Source: Anaerosolibacter sp.
Lineage (GTDB): Bacteria > Bacillota > Clostridia > Peptostreptococcales > Thermotaleaceae
Reading direction: 5' to 3'
Assembly (NCBI RefSeq): GCF_029240175.1
Contig: NZ_JARBTM010000020.1
Location: 19,665-83,664 of the forward strand
DNA: 64,000 nt
Below are positions 17,690-25,210 of the stretch, piece by piece. Under the pieces are notes generated by a model. That model searched no databases and was not told the origin of the DNA. It saw only the letters and a program-made list of their open reading frames with translations. A program made the translations under genes and the position numbers. Every line of letters starts with the position of its first letter. Within the stretch, counting starts at the first letter, position 1.

Positions 17690-18661
17690 TTATATGCTCT
17701 TTACACTATTGGTCCACTTGGCACATTTATCGCCCCACATGGCTGCTGTTTCCCCATTGATCTCTACCTTGATTACTTCGCATAGATTGCTGCAGCCGCT
17801 GCACTCAAAGCTGGATGGTGTGAACTCAATATCGGCGGCTTCAAAGCCCCTAAATTTTGTGGTGTGTCCCGTGTGCTCCACATATTCCTTGGAAAGAATC
17901 GCTGATCCTAGGGCACCCATCACATCAAAATACTCTGGGACTGTAACCTGCTCTCCTAGTTCCTTTTCAAAGGCTGCTCGAATGCCTGCATTGGCAGCCA
18001 CTCCGCCTTGGAATACATAGGGTGGTCTGATTTTTTTCCCCCGACCCAAATTGTTGATATAGTTCCTTACCAAGGCTTCGCATAGACCGTTAATAATTTC
18101 CTCTTTTGAGAAACCGAATTGCTGCTTAGAAATCATATCAGACTCAGCAAACACAGTACATCGTCCTGCAATTCGCACCTTCCGCTGGGCGCGAAGGGCA
18201 TAGTCCCCAAACTGCTGAATAGGAATACCCAACCGCTCTGCTTGATGATCTAAGAAGGACCCCGTTCCCGCAGCACAGACTGTATTCATGGCAAAGTCTG
18301 TAATCAAACCCTTATCCAAAAATATAATTTTAGAATCCTGTCCGCCAATTTCAAAAATGGTATTGGCACTTGGTACATAATTGATGGTTGCAGTAGCATG
18401 GGCTGTGATTTCATTTTTGATCACATCAGCACCTATCATAATACCTACCAGCTGTCTGCCGCTGCCTGTGGTTCCTACACCAGCAACTTTATACTTTCCA
18501 TCAATGTCATTTTTCAGTTTTTTAATACCTGTTTTTACAGATTCCAAGGGCTGTCCATTGGTTCGAATATATTGCTTTGATAATACCCTGTTGTTTTCGT
18601 CGATGGCAACCACATTGGTACTTACTGACCCAACATCTATACCTAAATAAACTTTGTCCAT
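17690..18661 (-). CDS. BadF/HgdC-type acyl-CoA dehydratase activase (ASKHA ATPase)
   Basis: 323-residue activator of the 2-hydroxyglutaryl-CoA dehydratase/benzoyl-CoA reductase superfamily. The ASKHA phosphate loop YLGIDVGSVSTNVV, the GVGTTGSGR segment, the second phosphate motif FEIGGQDSKII, and the cluster-ligand region NTVCAAGTGSFLDHQAERLG with IAGRCTVFAESDM are all present. The active form is a homodimer sharing one [4Fe-4S] cluster, passing an electron to the dehydratase on ATP hydrolysis. The extra C-terminal SSFECSGCSNLCEV cysteines are found in the activase-related subgroup. It is the last gene of a three-gene operon. Confidence 0.88.
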   Translation of the reverse strand: MDKVYLGIDVGSVSTNVVAIDENNRVLSKQYIRTNGQPLESVKTGIKKLKNDIDGKYKVAGVGTTGSGRQLVGIMIGADVIKNEITAHATATINYVPSANTIFEIGGQDSKIIFLDKGLITDFAMNTVCAAGTGSFLDHQAERLGIPIQQFGDYALRAQRKVRIAGRCTVFAESDMISKQQFGFSKEEIINGLCEALVRNYINNLGRGKKIRPPYVFQGGVAANAGIRAAFEKELGEQVTVPEYFDVMGALGSAILSKEYVEHTGHTTKFRGFEAADIEFTPSSFECSGCSNLCEVIKVEINGETAAMWGDKCAKWTNSVKSI

Positions 18662-18679
18662 GATCTGTCCCCCACATCT

Positions 18680-19780
18680 CTAGGATACTTTGCTCAGTCT
18701 GTTTCTTTTCTTATTGCGAATGAGATCCAAAAATGCTTCAATCCGTGTTAAGTTATTAGAAGTTCCTGTCTGTTCATCCAAGGCAATGGTTAACACTGGA
18801 ATATCTAGGTCATCCATCAGCTTGGGCATGATGCTTTGGGATACCAATTCTGGTAAGCAGCCAAAGGGCATCAAATGGATGATTCCATCAAACCCTTGTT
18901 CATGGAAATCTACGATATTCCCCATGGTTTCCTTGGCATGGCCTCCTATTTTAATTTCAATATATTTTTCACCTTTTTTAAGGATTTCTTCTTCATGGGA
19001 CTTGGAGAATGCCTTTGGAATCATATTGTGTTCAATCCACTCTGATATATAATGACTTCTTCGCACTTCACAACCAAGACTTCCCAGGGTCTCTTCCATC
19101 TTCATATTGGCAGCAGACTCCATCACCACATAGATCTCTCCCACAATGCCAATTCGAATCTTCTGATCCTCTGGGATTATCATAACGGGAATCTCGTCGA
19201 TGAGATTCTGACATTGCTGTCTTGCTTCTTTTAAACCTTTTTCATCTTGAACACTATTATAAATATGCTGAATCTTATCCCAGGCCCGTGTACAGTCGCC
19301 TTTTTTTGTTTCATAGGCCCTCTTGGTCTGCAGCTGCATCTCAAAGCCATCCACATCCTTTGTCACCTGATACAAAAGCTTTAAAATGGTCCATAGCCTC
19401 AACCAAGAGTTATCACCCTTTAACTTTTTTACGATATTCATAAAGTTCTTGTAATCTCTTTTAATCGAGTCAAACACCCACACATCCACTTCATACCCAA
19501 GATTATTCAATATCCGTTTGTGCATTTCTCCGTAAAAGCCTGCTCTACAGGGGCCGTGACCTCCAGAAGTTAAAATGACCTCTGCTCCCTTCTCCAGTGC
19601 CTCCACATAACTGCCCATAATGACCTTCATGGGAAAACATGCAAATTCTGGGCTATACTTTACGCCTAAATCTATGGTTCTCTGACTGGGCTTTGGCGGC
19701 GTTATGGCTTCGTGTCCCAGCATTTCCACTAGTTTCCTATATACTAGTGTTGAGCCCATATGGGGAAAGGTTACTTTCAC
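18680..19780 (-). CDS. 2-hydroxyacyl-CoA dehydratase-like protein (activase-related family)
   Basis: 366 residues from GTG at 19780, eight bases after GGAGG. The N-terminal half has the family pattern KVTFPHMGSTLVYRKL, YSPEFACFPMKVIMGSY and TSGGHGPCRAGFYGEM with conserved cysteines, resembling the DUF2229/HgdD-like group. The C-terminal half contains the PFGCLPELVSQSIM motif and ends ALDEQTGTSNNLTRIEAFLD, a segment paralogous to the end of the next gene upstream. It probably binds an iron-sulfur cluster reduced by the activase. The substrate is unknown. Confidence 0.78.
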   Translation of the reverse strand: MKVTFPHMGSTLVYRKLVEMLGHEAITPPKPSQRTIDLGVKYSPEFACFPMKVIMGSYVEALEKGAEVILTSGGHGPCRAGFYGEMHKRILNNLGYEVDVWVFDSIKRDYKNFMNIVKKLKGDNSWLRLWTILKLLYQVTKDVDGFEMQLQTKRAYETKKGDCTRAWDKIQHIYNSVQDEKGLKEARQQCQNLIDEIPVMIIPEDQKIRIGIVGEIYVVMESAANMKMEETLGSLGCEVRRSHYISEWIEHNMIPKAFSKSHEEEILKKGEKYIEIKIGGHAKETMGNIVDFHEQGFDGIIHLMPFGCLPELVSQSIMPKLMDDLDIPVLTIALDEQTGTSNNLTRIEAFLDLIRNKKRNRLSKVS

Positions 19781-20768
19781 GGGACACACCTCCTGCCATC
19801 TTCTTTCTGCGAATCATATCTATGAAGGCTTCTACCCTAGTTTGTAGATGGCTCTCCCCTGTATGCTCATCAATACGAACTGTCATAAAGGGCTTTTCAA
19901 AATGATTAGACTCTAGCTCCAGCATCTTTCCAATCATGGAATCCGGACCACAGTTAAAGGCTGTCACTTGAATGATGCCATCTACCTTAGGATTCTGGTA
20001 AAAATGATACCCTGCACCTAAAAGCTTGTTGCTGAAGGTCCAAAACAGCTTTTTATGCATAAACTTGATACTGTCCTTAATTGCTTGATCCTCCAGCATC
20101 TCAAAGGTAAGAACATTCACATTTAGTTCTTTCAGCTTATCTGTAATATCCATACTAATAAATGGATCATATATATCATACACATATCCTAATATTCCGA
20201 TGGTAACTTCCCCATCCTTGAAAGTCGGTTCTTTAGATGGTACTTTTTTTCCTTCAAATATATCTAAAGCATCGGTTAAGATATATCCTTTTTTGCTTAA
20301 AGCTCTAAAGTTATTCCAAGCCTTGTCTGCTTTCTTCAGTGCCCTGTGTAAATCCCAGGTACTAATGCCTAACCGGCTTTTTAACTCCCCATAAAACTTA
20401 GGGTTTGCAATACTATCGCTATCCGATTTGATCTTGGGACTTAATATTTTATTTAGTGCGCCTGGTACTGTATACTTAATCATATCTGGTAATCCCATAA
20501 ATTTCGGACAAAAATATTCTTTGTCTGAAATAGATACCATCCTTGGTATAAACACATAGTCTACTTTATCAATAATCTGCTCCACATGACCTGTATAAAC
20601 CTTCATAGGCACACAAATTTCAGGCACAGAGAATTCGATTCCTTTGTTCACGATCTCCTTTGTAGTAGGACTAGACACAATGATTTCTACTTTCAATTCT
20701 TCAAAAAAAGTTTTCCAAAAAGGATAATAGTATTGATACAAAAGTCCTCTAGGAATGCCCACCCTCAT
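19737..20768 (-). CDS. 2-hydroxyacyl-CoA dehydratase-like protein, first gene of the activase operon
   Basis: 343 residues from ATG at 20768 (GAGGAG nine bases upstream). It contains MRVGIPRGLLYQYYYPFWKT, VPEICVPMKVYTGHV, FIPRMVSISDKEYFCPKFMG and FNCGPDSMIGKML, and ends in VRIDEHTGESHLQTRVEAFID, parallel to its downstream neighbour. The reading frame runs 44 bases into the next gene. These paired paralogues with an activase occur widely in clostridia without CoA-transferase or acyl-CoA dehydrogenase genes. A fermentative dehydratase role is therefore doubtful. Confidence 0.75.
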   Translation of the reverse strand: MRVGIPRGLLYQYYYPFWKTFFEELKVEIIVSSPTTKEIVNKGIEFSVPEICVPMKVYTGHVEQIIDKVDYVFIPRMVSISDKEYFCPKFMGLPDMIKYTVPGALNKILSPKIKSDSDSIANPKFYGELKSRLGISTWDLHRALKKADKAWNNFRALSKKGYILTDALDIFEGKKVPSKEPTFKDGEVTIGILGYVYDIYDPFISMDITDKLKELNVNVLTFEMLEDQAIKDSIKFMHKKLFWTFSNKLLGAGYHFYQNPKVDGIIQVTAFNCGPDSMIGKMLELESNHFEKPFMTVRIDEHTGESHLQTRVEAFIDMIRRKKMAGGVSRESNLSPYGLNTSI

Positions 20769-21112
20769 TTTTTCCATCTCCTCATCCGATAGGGTTACTG
20801 GTTCATTGCTCTAACAAATACTTATGACTTTTAAAATTCTTTTATTCACTGGGGTACGTACAAATTATATTATTTTTCATGTGGATAATCCAAGCTCATT
20901 TTTACCGTTTTTTGCCTTGTTCTGTGTTATTTGTTTCACCTATAGAAATCATGCCCTTCCTGTATTCATTCTCTTGCCCTAGACCCTTTAATCGTACGTT
21001 TACACCATTTATTCAACTTCACATACCTATTATTTTATAATTTTTTCTTTTAAATTTCCTATATATAAAATCAATATATCTCTATAAGTTTTATTGATAA
21101 ATCAGACAAGCA
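20769..21112. other. AT-rich non-coding region
   Basis: No gene, RNA or clear repeat is seen. The sequence is AT-rich and presumably carries the promoter of the minus-strand dehydratase-like operon. Confidence 0.4.
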
Positions 21113-21134
21113 CAAAAAGACCTTTAAAAGGTCT
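21113..21134 (-). terminator. Terminator after the 32-residue membrane protein gene
   Basis: Short stem AGACCT/AGGTCT followed on the minus strand by TTTTTGTG. Confidence 0.6.
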
Positions 21135-21145
21135 GATAGATTTCC

Positions 21146-21244
21146 TTATGTTGTTGAATTCCCTGTCTGCTTTTTTATCAAGATAGGCCCGCCAATTGCC
21201 AATACAAGAAAAATAATCATTACGACAATTACACTTATGGGCAT
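21146..21244 (-). CDS. Small single-span membrane protein, 32 residues
   Basis: Starts MPISVIVVMIIFLVLAIG, almost wholly one transmembrane helix, with a polar Lys-rich C-terminus. The ATG at 21244 has a textbook SD (AAGGAGGTT) about six bases upstream and a terminator follows, so translation is likely despite the size. An in-frame extension upstream has no SD. Function unknown. It lies 35 bases downstream of the end of the 134-residue membrane protein gene on the same strand. Confidence 0.65.
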   Translation of the reverse strand: MPISVIVVMIIFLVLAIGGPILIKKQTGNSTT

Positions 21245-21278
21245 ATACGTAAACCTCCTTACTGTGGAATGATGGGTT

Positions 21279-21683
21279 TTAAATCCACAGTAAAGAAGCT
21301 TTATATTTACTTCCATTGTCTTTAGCATTAAGCAACATTCTTAATTTTTTAAATAAAACAAAATAAATATCCTGTTTAGGTGTATTACGCTTATTCATTT
21401 TGTGTAAATGGAAGATATAAGCAAAAAAAGCCCAGAACAAGAAAGCGTTGTAGAGAAGATGTAAGCTTCTTATATTTCTATTTCTCTCTATAGGTCTTAA
21501 CACCTGTAAAAAGATATAGGAATCATATGATGTTAGATAGGTCTCAGAGAAGTTGTTTTCATCACTAATAGATTGTACAGGAACAATAAGAGACTGGCCT
21601 AGACAAAAAAAAGCAAGCAAAATAACCATTTGAAAGACCAGCAATCCATTTGTAATTTTTCTATTCAAGAAAATCATGGCCAT
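21279..21683 (-). CDS. Hypothetical membrane protein, 134 residues
   Basis: Two hydrophobic stretches (GLLVFQMVILLAFFCLGQSL and LLYNAFLFWAFFAYIFHL) flank a polar loop with several Ser, Asn and Tyr. The C-terminus is basic. AAAGGAATAT before the ATG is a fair SD. I do not recognise the family. Base composition is AT-rich like the flanks, and a chance frame cannot be fully excluded. Confidence 0.45.
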   Translation of the reverse strand: MAMIFLNRKITNGLLVFQMVILLAFFCLGQSLIVPVQSISDENNFSETYLTSYDSYIFLQVLRPIERNRNIRSLHLLYNAFLFWAFFAYIFHLHKMNKRNTPKQDIYFVLFKKLRMLLNAKDNGSKYKASLLWI

Positions 21684-21910
21684 ATATTCCTTTCTACTAG
21701 AATGAAAAAGTGCTTTTCTATTAAACAGGCAGTAACATCTATTCGTTTTTTCCTTATAACCACTTCATACTGCCATGGGATAAACTACTGGTTAATGTCA
21801 ATTATACCACACTGCAACACCCTAAAGAAAACAAAAAAAGCCGTCCATAAAAGGAATCTGACAAAGCACGCCGCCATTAAAAATTTAAATACTGCCTGCG
21901 TGATGAATTA

Positions 21911-22846
21911 TCAATTCTCCATTTCCTTCAGTTCCTCGACGCTCTTCCTTCTTCTGCTGATGGCTAGACCAGTAAAAATAAATACGCCACCTAGCCCTTG
22001 GATGATTTTTAATTGTTCTCCTAATAATAGTCCTCCGCATATTACCGATACAACAGGGGTCACATTGTTATACAAAGAGGTCCGTGTGCTCCCCACTTTG
22101 CCCACACCCATATTCCAAAAAACTGTACCCATGGCGATGGAAAGACCTCCCGAATATAGTATAGCCCATACACTTGTCTGATTAAGATGCTGCCAATCCT
22201 GGGCAAAAATATCAGGCATCCATAGGAAAAACATAAATAAAAAGCCAATGGTAATGCCATAGGTTGTAAGCTTTAAGGCAGAATACTTGAATAAATACTT
22301 CCTATTTAAAATCGTATAGACAGCCCAAGAGGTCGTTCCAAAGAATGCCATGATGTTGCCATAAAAATACTGGTCGGTCAGACTTATCTTCTGTCCTGTA
22401 CCCATGACAATCAATAGAATGCCAGCAAAGGACGTGACAATGCCAACGATTGTTCTTTTATCAATTTTCTCTAATCTAAAAAAAATGCTTATACAAGCTA
22501 CTATCATTGGCAGGCCCGCCATGATCAACGAACTATTCCCTGCAGTCGTATTATTGACACCCATGATAAAAAATGCCTGATTTACAAAGTTTCCAATAAA
22601 GCCTACCCAAAGAATTCCTAGCAGATCCTGTCCTTCAACCCTCCAGTCTCTTTCCTTGACCAGCAAAATGACCCAGCAGACAATGGTTGCTACAAAACAA
22701 CGGGCAGCGTTAAAGGCAAAGGGAGACACGGTTCTGAGTCCTAGTTTCACCACTGTGGGGTTACTTCCCCAAATCATCACTGTTATGAGGAGCAATACAT
22801 CTATCATAGTAACCGCTCTTTTTTTAGGCAGCACTTCTTCTATCAT
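21911..22846 (-). CDS. EamA/DMT-superfamily transporter
   Basis: 311-residue membrane protein with about ten hydrophobic spans made of two repeated EamA halves (MIWGSNPTVVKLGLRTVSPFAFNAARC and, in the second half, SWAVYTILNRKYLF). DMT-family members move amino acids, nucleotide-type metabolites or drugs by proton or metabolite exchange. The substrate cannot be read from sequence. SD GGGGGAGAGG. Monocistronic by position. Confidence 0.82.
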   Translation of the reverse strand: MIEEVLPKKRAVTMIDVLLLITVMIWGSNPTVVKLGLRTVSPFAFNAARCFVATIVCWVILLVKERDWRVEGQDLLGILWVGFIGNFVNQAFFIMGVNNTTAGNSSLIMAGLPMIVACISIFFRLEKIDKRTIVGIVTSFAGILLIVMGTGQKISLTDQYFYGNIMAFFGTTSWAVYTILNRKYLFKYSALKLTTYGITIGFLFMFFLWMPDIFAQDWQHLNQTSVWAILYSGGLSIAMGTVFWNMGVGKVGSTRTSLYNNVTPVVSVICGGLLLGEQLKIIQGLGGVFIFTGLAISRRRKSVEELKEMEN

Positions 22847-22906
22847 TTTCTTTCCCTCTCCCCCAATGCAAAATTTTCACACTCGAAATAATTATATACC
22901 TTAGAT

Positions 22907-22934
22907 TAAAAAAAGAACACCCTTAGGCATCCTC
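22907..22934 (-). terminator. Terminator of the 47-residue protein gene
   Basis: Stem AGGATGCC/GGGTGTTCT with several G-T pairs, followed on the minus strand by TTTTTTAATC. Confidence 0.6.
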
Positions 22935-22944
22935 TTATTGTCTT

Positions 22945-23088
22945 TTAGTATTCTTCTTGGACTTCTTCTAGCTTCCATCCCCTCAAATTAAGCTTCCACT
23001 TATACACCTGCTCCTGCCAACGGGAACGGAAGTGCATCTCCTTGATGTAGTAGAGACATCCTCGTCTTAACTTATACCGCTTGATCAT
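22945..23088 (-). CDS. Small basic protein, 47 residues
   Basis: Begins MIKRYKLRRGCLYYIKEMHF and ends in a Glu-rich tail (KLEEVQEEY). The ATG at 23088 is preceded by GGAGGACATAG, and a terminator begins ten bases after the TAA. This complete small transcription unit makes a real gene likely. It is rich in Lys, Arg, Tyr and Trp, with one Cys and no membrane span. A nucleic-acid-binding or regulatory role is possible. I do not recognise it. Confidence 0.6.
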   Translation of the reverse strand: MIKRYKLRRGCLYYIKEMHFRSRWQEQVYKWKLNLRGWKLEEVQEEY

Positions 23089-23423
23089 CTATGTCCTCCA
23101 AATCTAATATAGCAGTCTATGAACCTTTGGATAACAGAGGAAGAATCATATTGTCTATGAGTCAGCTGTGATCCTAGTTTCATCCTTGCTACATACAGAA
23201 TAAACAACCATTATTTTTTCACCAATGTATATAAGTATACAATGTCCATCTTCATTATTCAAATCCCGGAAAATCACCATTTTCTATCAAATTACCTTAT
23301 TACGTTGTCCTACAACCCTATAGATTCTTCCTGCGTTTCCGCAAACGATTTGTCGTCAATTTTCAAATACTGTTTTTCCACTTCAAGCAACAGCCTCCAT
23401 ATCGTACGATATGGAGGCTGTTA
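23089..23423. other. Intergenic region ending in a 34-base perfect palindrome
   Basis: 23389-23422 is a perfect palindrome whose arms start AACAGCCTCCATATCGT. It lies directly behind the decarboxylase stop but lacks a T tract on the minus strand. Short open frames here (for example about 26 codons after the palindrome) have no convincing start. Nothing else is recognised. Confidence 0.5.
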
Positions 23424-24893
23424 TTATCTTCTACCATTTATTCCTAACACCCTAATGTAGTCTACATATGGATCTTCTGTTCCCTGAAGCAAGCTTTCTT
23501 CTTCTTTCAGAACCTTAATATACTCAATGATCTCCTTGCTGATTCTCTCTCCCGGTGTCACCACTGGAATGCCCGGAGGATATGCCATGATAGACTCCCC
23601 ACTGATTTCTCCCACAGCGTCCTCTAACTTGACACTGCGTTTCTCACTATAGTAAGCATCTCTCGGAGAAACAATGATATCAGGATTTTCCAAAGCACCC
23701 TTCGTCAGCTTCACTTCTTCGTCCCTACGATACTTAACTGCAATATCCTTTAATGCATCTACAAGGGCACTTAAAGCTTTCTGGGTATCGCCAAGACTGA
23801 TAATCGCTAGAATATTATACATGTCCCCAAGCTCAGTCTGAATGTTGTACTCATCCCTTAAGATATCATAGACTTCAAAGCCTGTGAGGCCTATATTTCT
23901 AACGTTTACGCCTAGCTTTGTTTCATCAAAATGATGAACCCCTGGTGTACCAATCAATTCTTTTCCGAATGCATAGAGTCCGTCAATCTTATTAATCTCA
24001 TCCCTTGCCCAGCGGCTTAATCTTAAAACCTCTGTAAGCATCTCTTCACCCTTGGTAGCCAACTGCTTTCTAGCCAGGTCTACACTGGCCATCAGCAGAT
24101 AGGAAGCACTGGTTGTCTGGGTCAGGTTCAATGTAGTCTTGACTGTCTTCGCATCTACGATACCCTCTCGAAGCAGCAGCAAAGAACTTTGAGTTAAAGA
24201 TCCCCCCGTCTTATGGGTACTCACCGCACACATGTCTGCTCCCAACTCGATAGCATCTGGAGGTAATTCCGGATGAAAATTCATATGGGCACCGTGGGCC
24301 TCATCTACCAAAACAGCCATACCATTTCGATGGGCTATTTTTACGATGGATTTAATATCAGAGATTGCCCCGTAATAGGTTGGATTCACAATAAATATTG
24401 CCTTAGCATCGGGATGTCTTCCCATGGCCTGTTCTACACTCTCCACACTTATACCCATGGCGATCCCTAGGTCCTCATTCACTTCTGGCTGAATATATAT
24501 GGGAATTGCACCACTTAAAATCAATGATGTTACCGCTGATTTATGAGCATTTCGAGGAAGGATTATCTTGTCTCCCGGTTCACAAACACTCATAATCATG
24601 GCCTGTACCCCTGCTGTCGTACCATTTACAAGAAAAAAGGAGTGATCTGCATAATAGGCATCTGCTGCCAATTCCTCTGCATCTTTAATCACACCAATAG
24701 GATTACAGATATTGTCCAAACACTTCATGGCATTTACATCCAACTCCAGCATCGTAGAGCCAAAATATTTTGCCATCTCTGGTATTCCAACACCATGCTT
24801 GTGCCCAGGCACATCAAAGGGGACTACATCTTTTTTGTGATAATCCACCATTGCCTCAAAAAGAGGAGCCCTGTTTTGATCAAGCTTTTTCAA
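23424..24893 (-). CDS. Orn/Lys/Arg decarboxylase family enzyme, SpeA-like
   Basis: About 489 residues of the fold-type I PLP decarboxylase family that includes B. subtilis SpeA (arginine decarboxylase). PLP features are present: VNGTTAGVQAMIMSV, the cofactor Asp in VDEAHGAH, and the Schiff-base Lys in STHKTGGSLTQSS (about Lys228). The ending YPPGIPVVTPGE is typical. TTG at 24893 is the best start (AGGAAGG ten bases upstream); other in-frame starts lie inside the SD. It makes agmatine, cadaverine or a similar polyamine precursor in the cytoplasm. Substrate choice is uncertain, and no agmatinase gene is adjacent. A paralogue lies at 60551-61999. Confidence 0.87.
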   Translation of the reverse strand: MKKLDQNRAPLFEAMVDYHKKDVVPFDVPGHKHGVGIPEMAKYFGSTMLELDVNAMKCLDNICNPIGVIKDAEELAADAYYADHSFFLVNGTTAGVQAMIMSVCEPGDKIILPRNAHKSAVTSLILSGAIPIYIQPEVNEDLGIAMGISVESVEQAMGRHPDAKAIFIVNPTYYGAISDIKSIVKIAHRNGMAVLVDEAHGAHMNFHPELPPDAIELGADMCAVSTHKTGGSLTQSSLLLLREGIVDAKTVKTTLNLTQTTSASYLLMASVDLARKQLATKGEEMLTEVLRLSRWARDEINKIDGLYAFGKELIGTPGVHHFDETKLGVNVRNIGLTGFEVYDILRDEYNIQTELGDMYNILAIISLGDTQKALSALVDALKDIAVKYRRDEEVKLTKGALENPDIIVSPRDAYYSEKRSVKLEDAVGEISGESIMAYPPGIPVVTPGERISKEIIEYIKVLKEEESLLQGTEDPYVDYIRVLGINGRR

Positions 24894-25210
24894 ATCTATC
24901 ACGCCCTTCCTACACAAATACTGCTTGTATAATTATCCAATATGTCTGTATGCTCAGATGCCAATAGATATATTAAAATATATTTTCGTAAAAAATGCAA
25001 TAGTTTTTTTAAATATAATGCCTCTATATACAAGGCATTTACATGTATTCTACCCATTTCCCACCAAAAAGAAACACCCCGATTTTTCTACATATTTTTC
25101 GCCTAACGAAAGAAATCTTTTCTCCATGGAAGGAATATGGAATGTTATGTAGAAATTGGTAAAATTGGTGTGTAAATCTACGATATAAATATATCTGGGG
25201 GAATTTCACT
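24894..25210. other. Divergent intergenic region
   Basis: Holds the promoters of the decarboxylase (minus) and kinase (plus) genes. A hairpin AATGCCT/AGGCATT lies at about 25018-25041. No other element is recognised. Confidence 0.4.

Noticed and set aside
23300..23400. About 26-codon minus-strand frame after the palindrome behind the decarboxylase gene
   Set aside because: A GGAGG sits upstream, but starts are badly spaced and no terminator follows. Too short to support.
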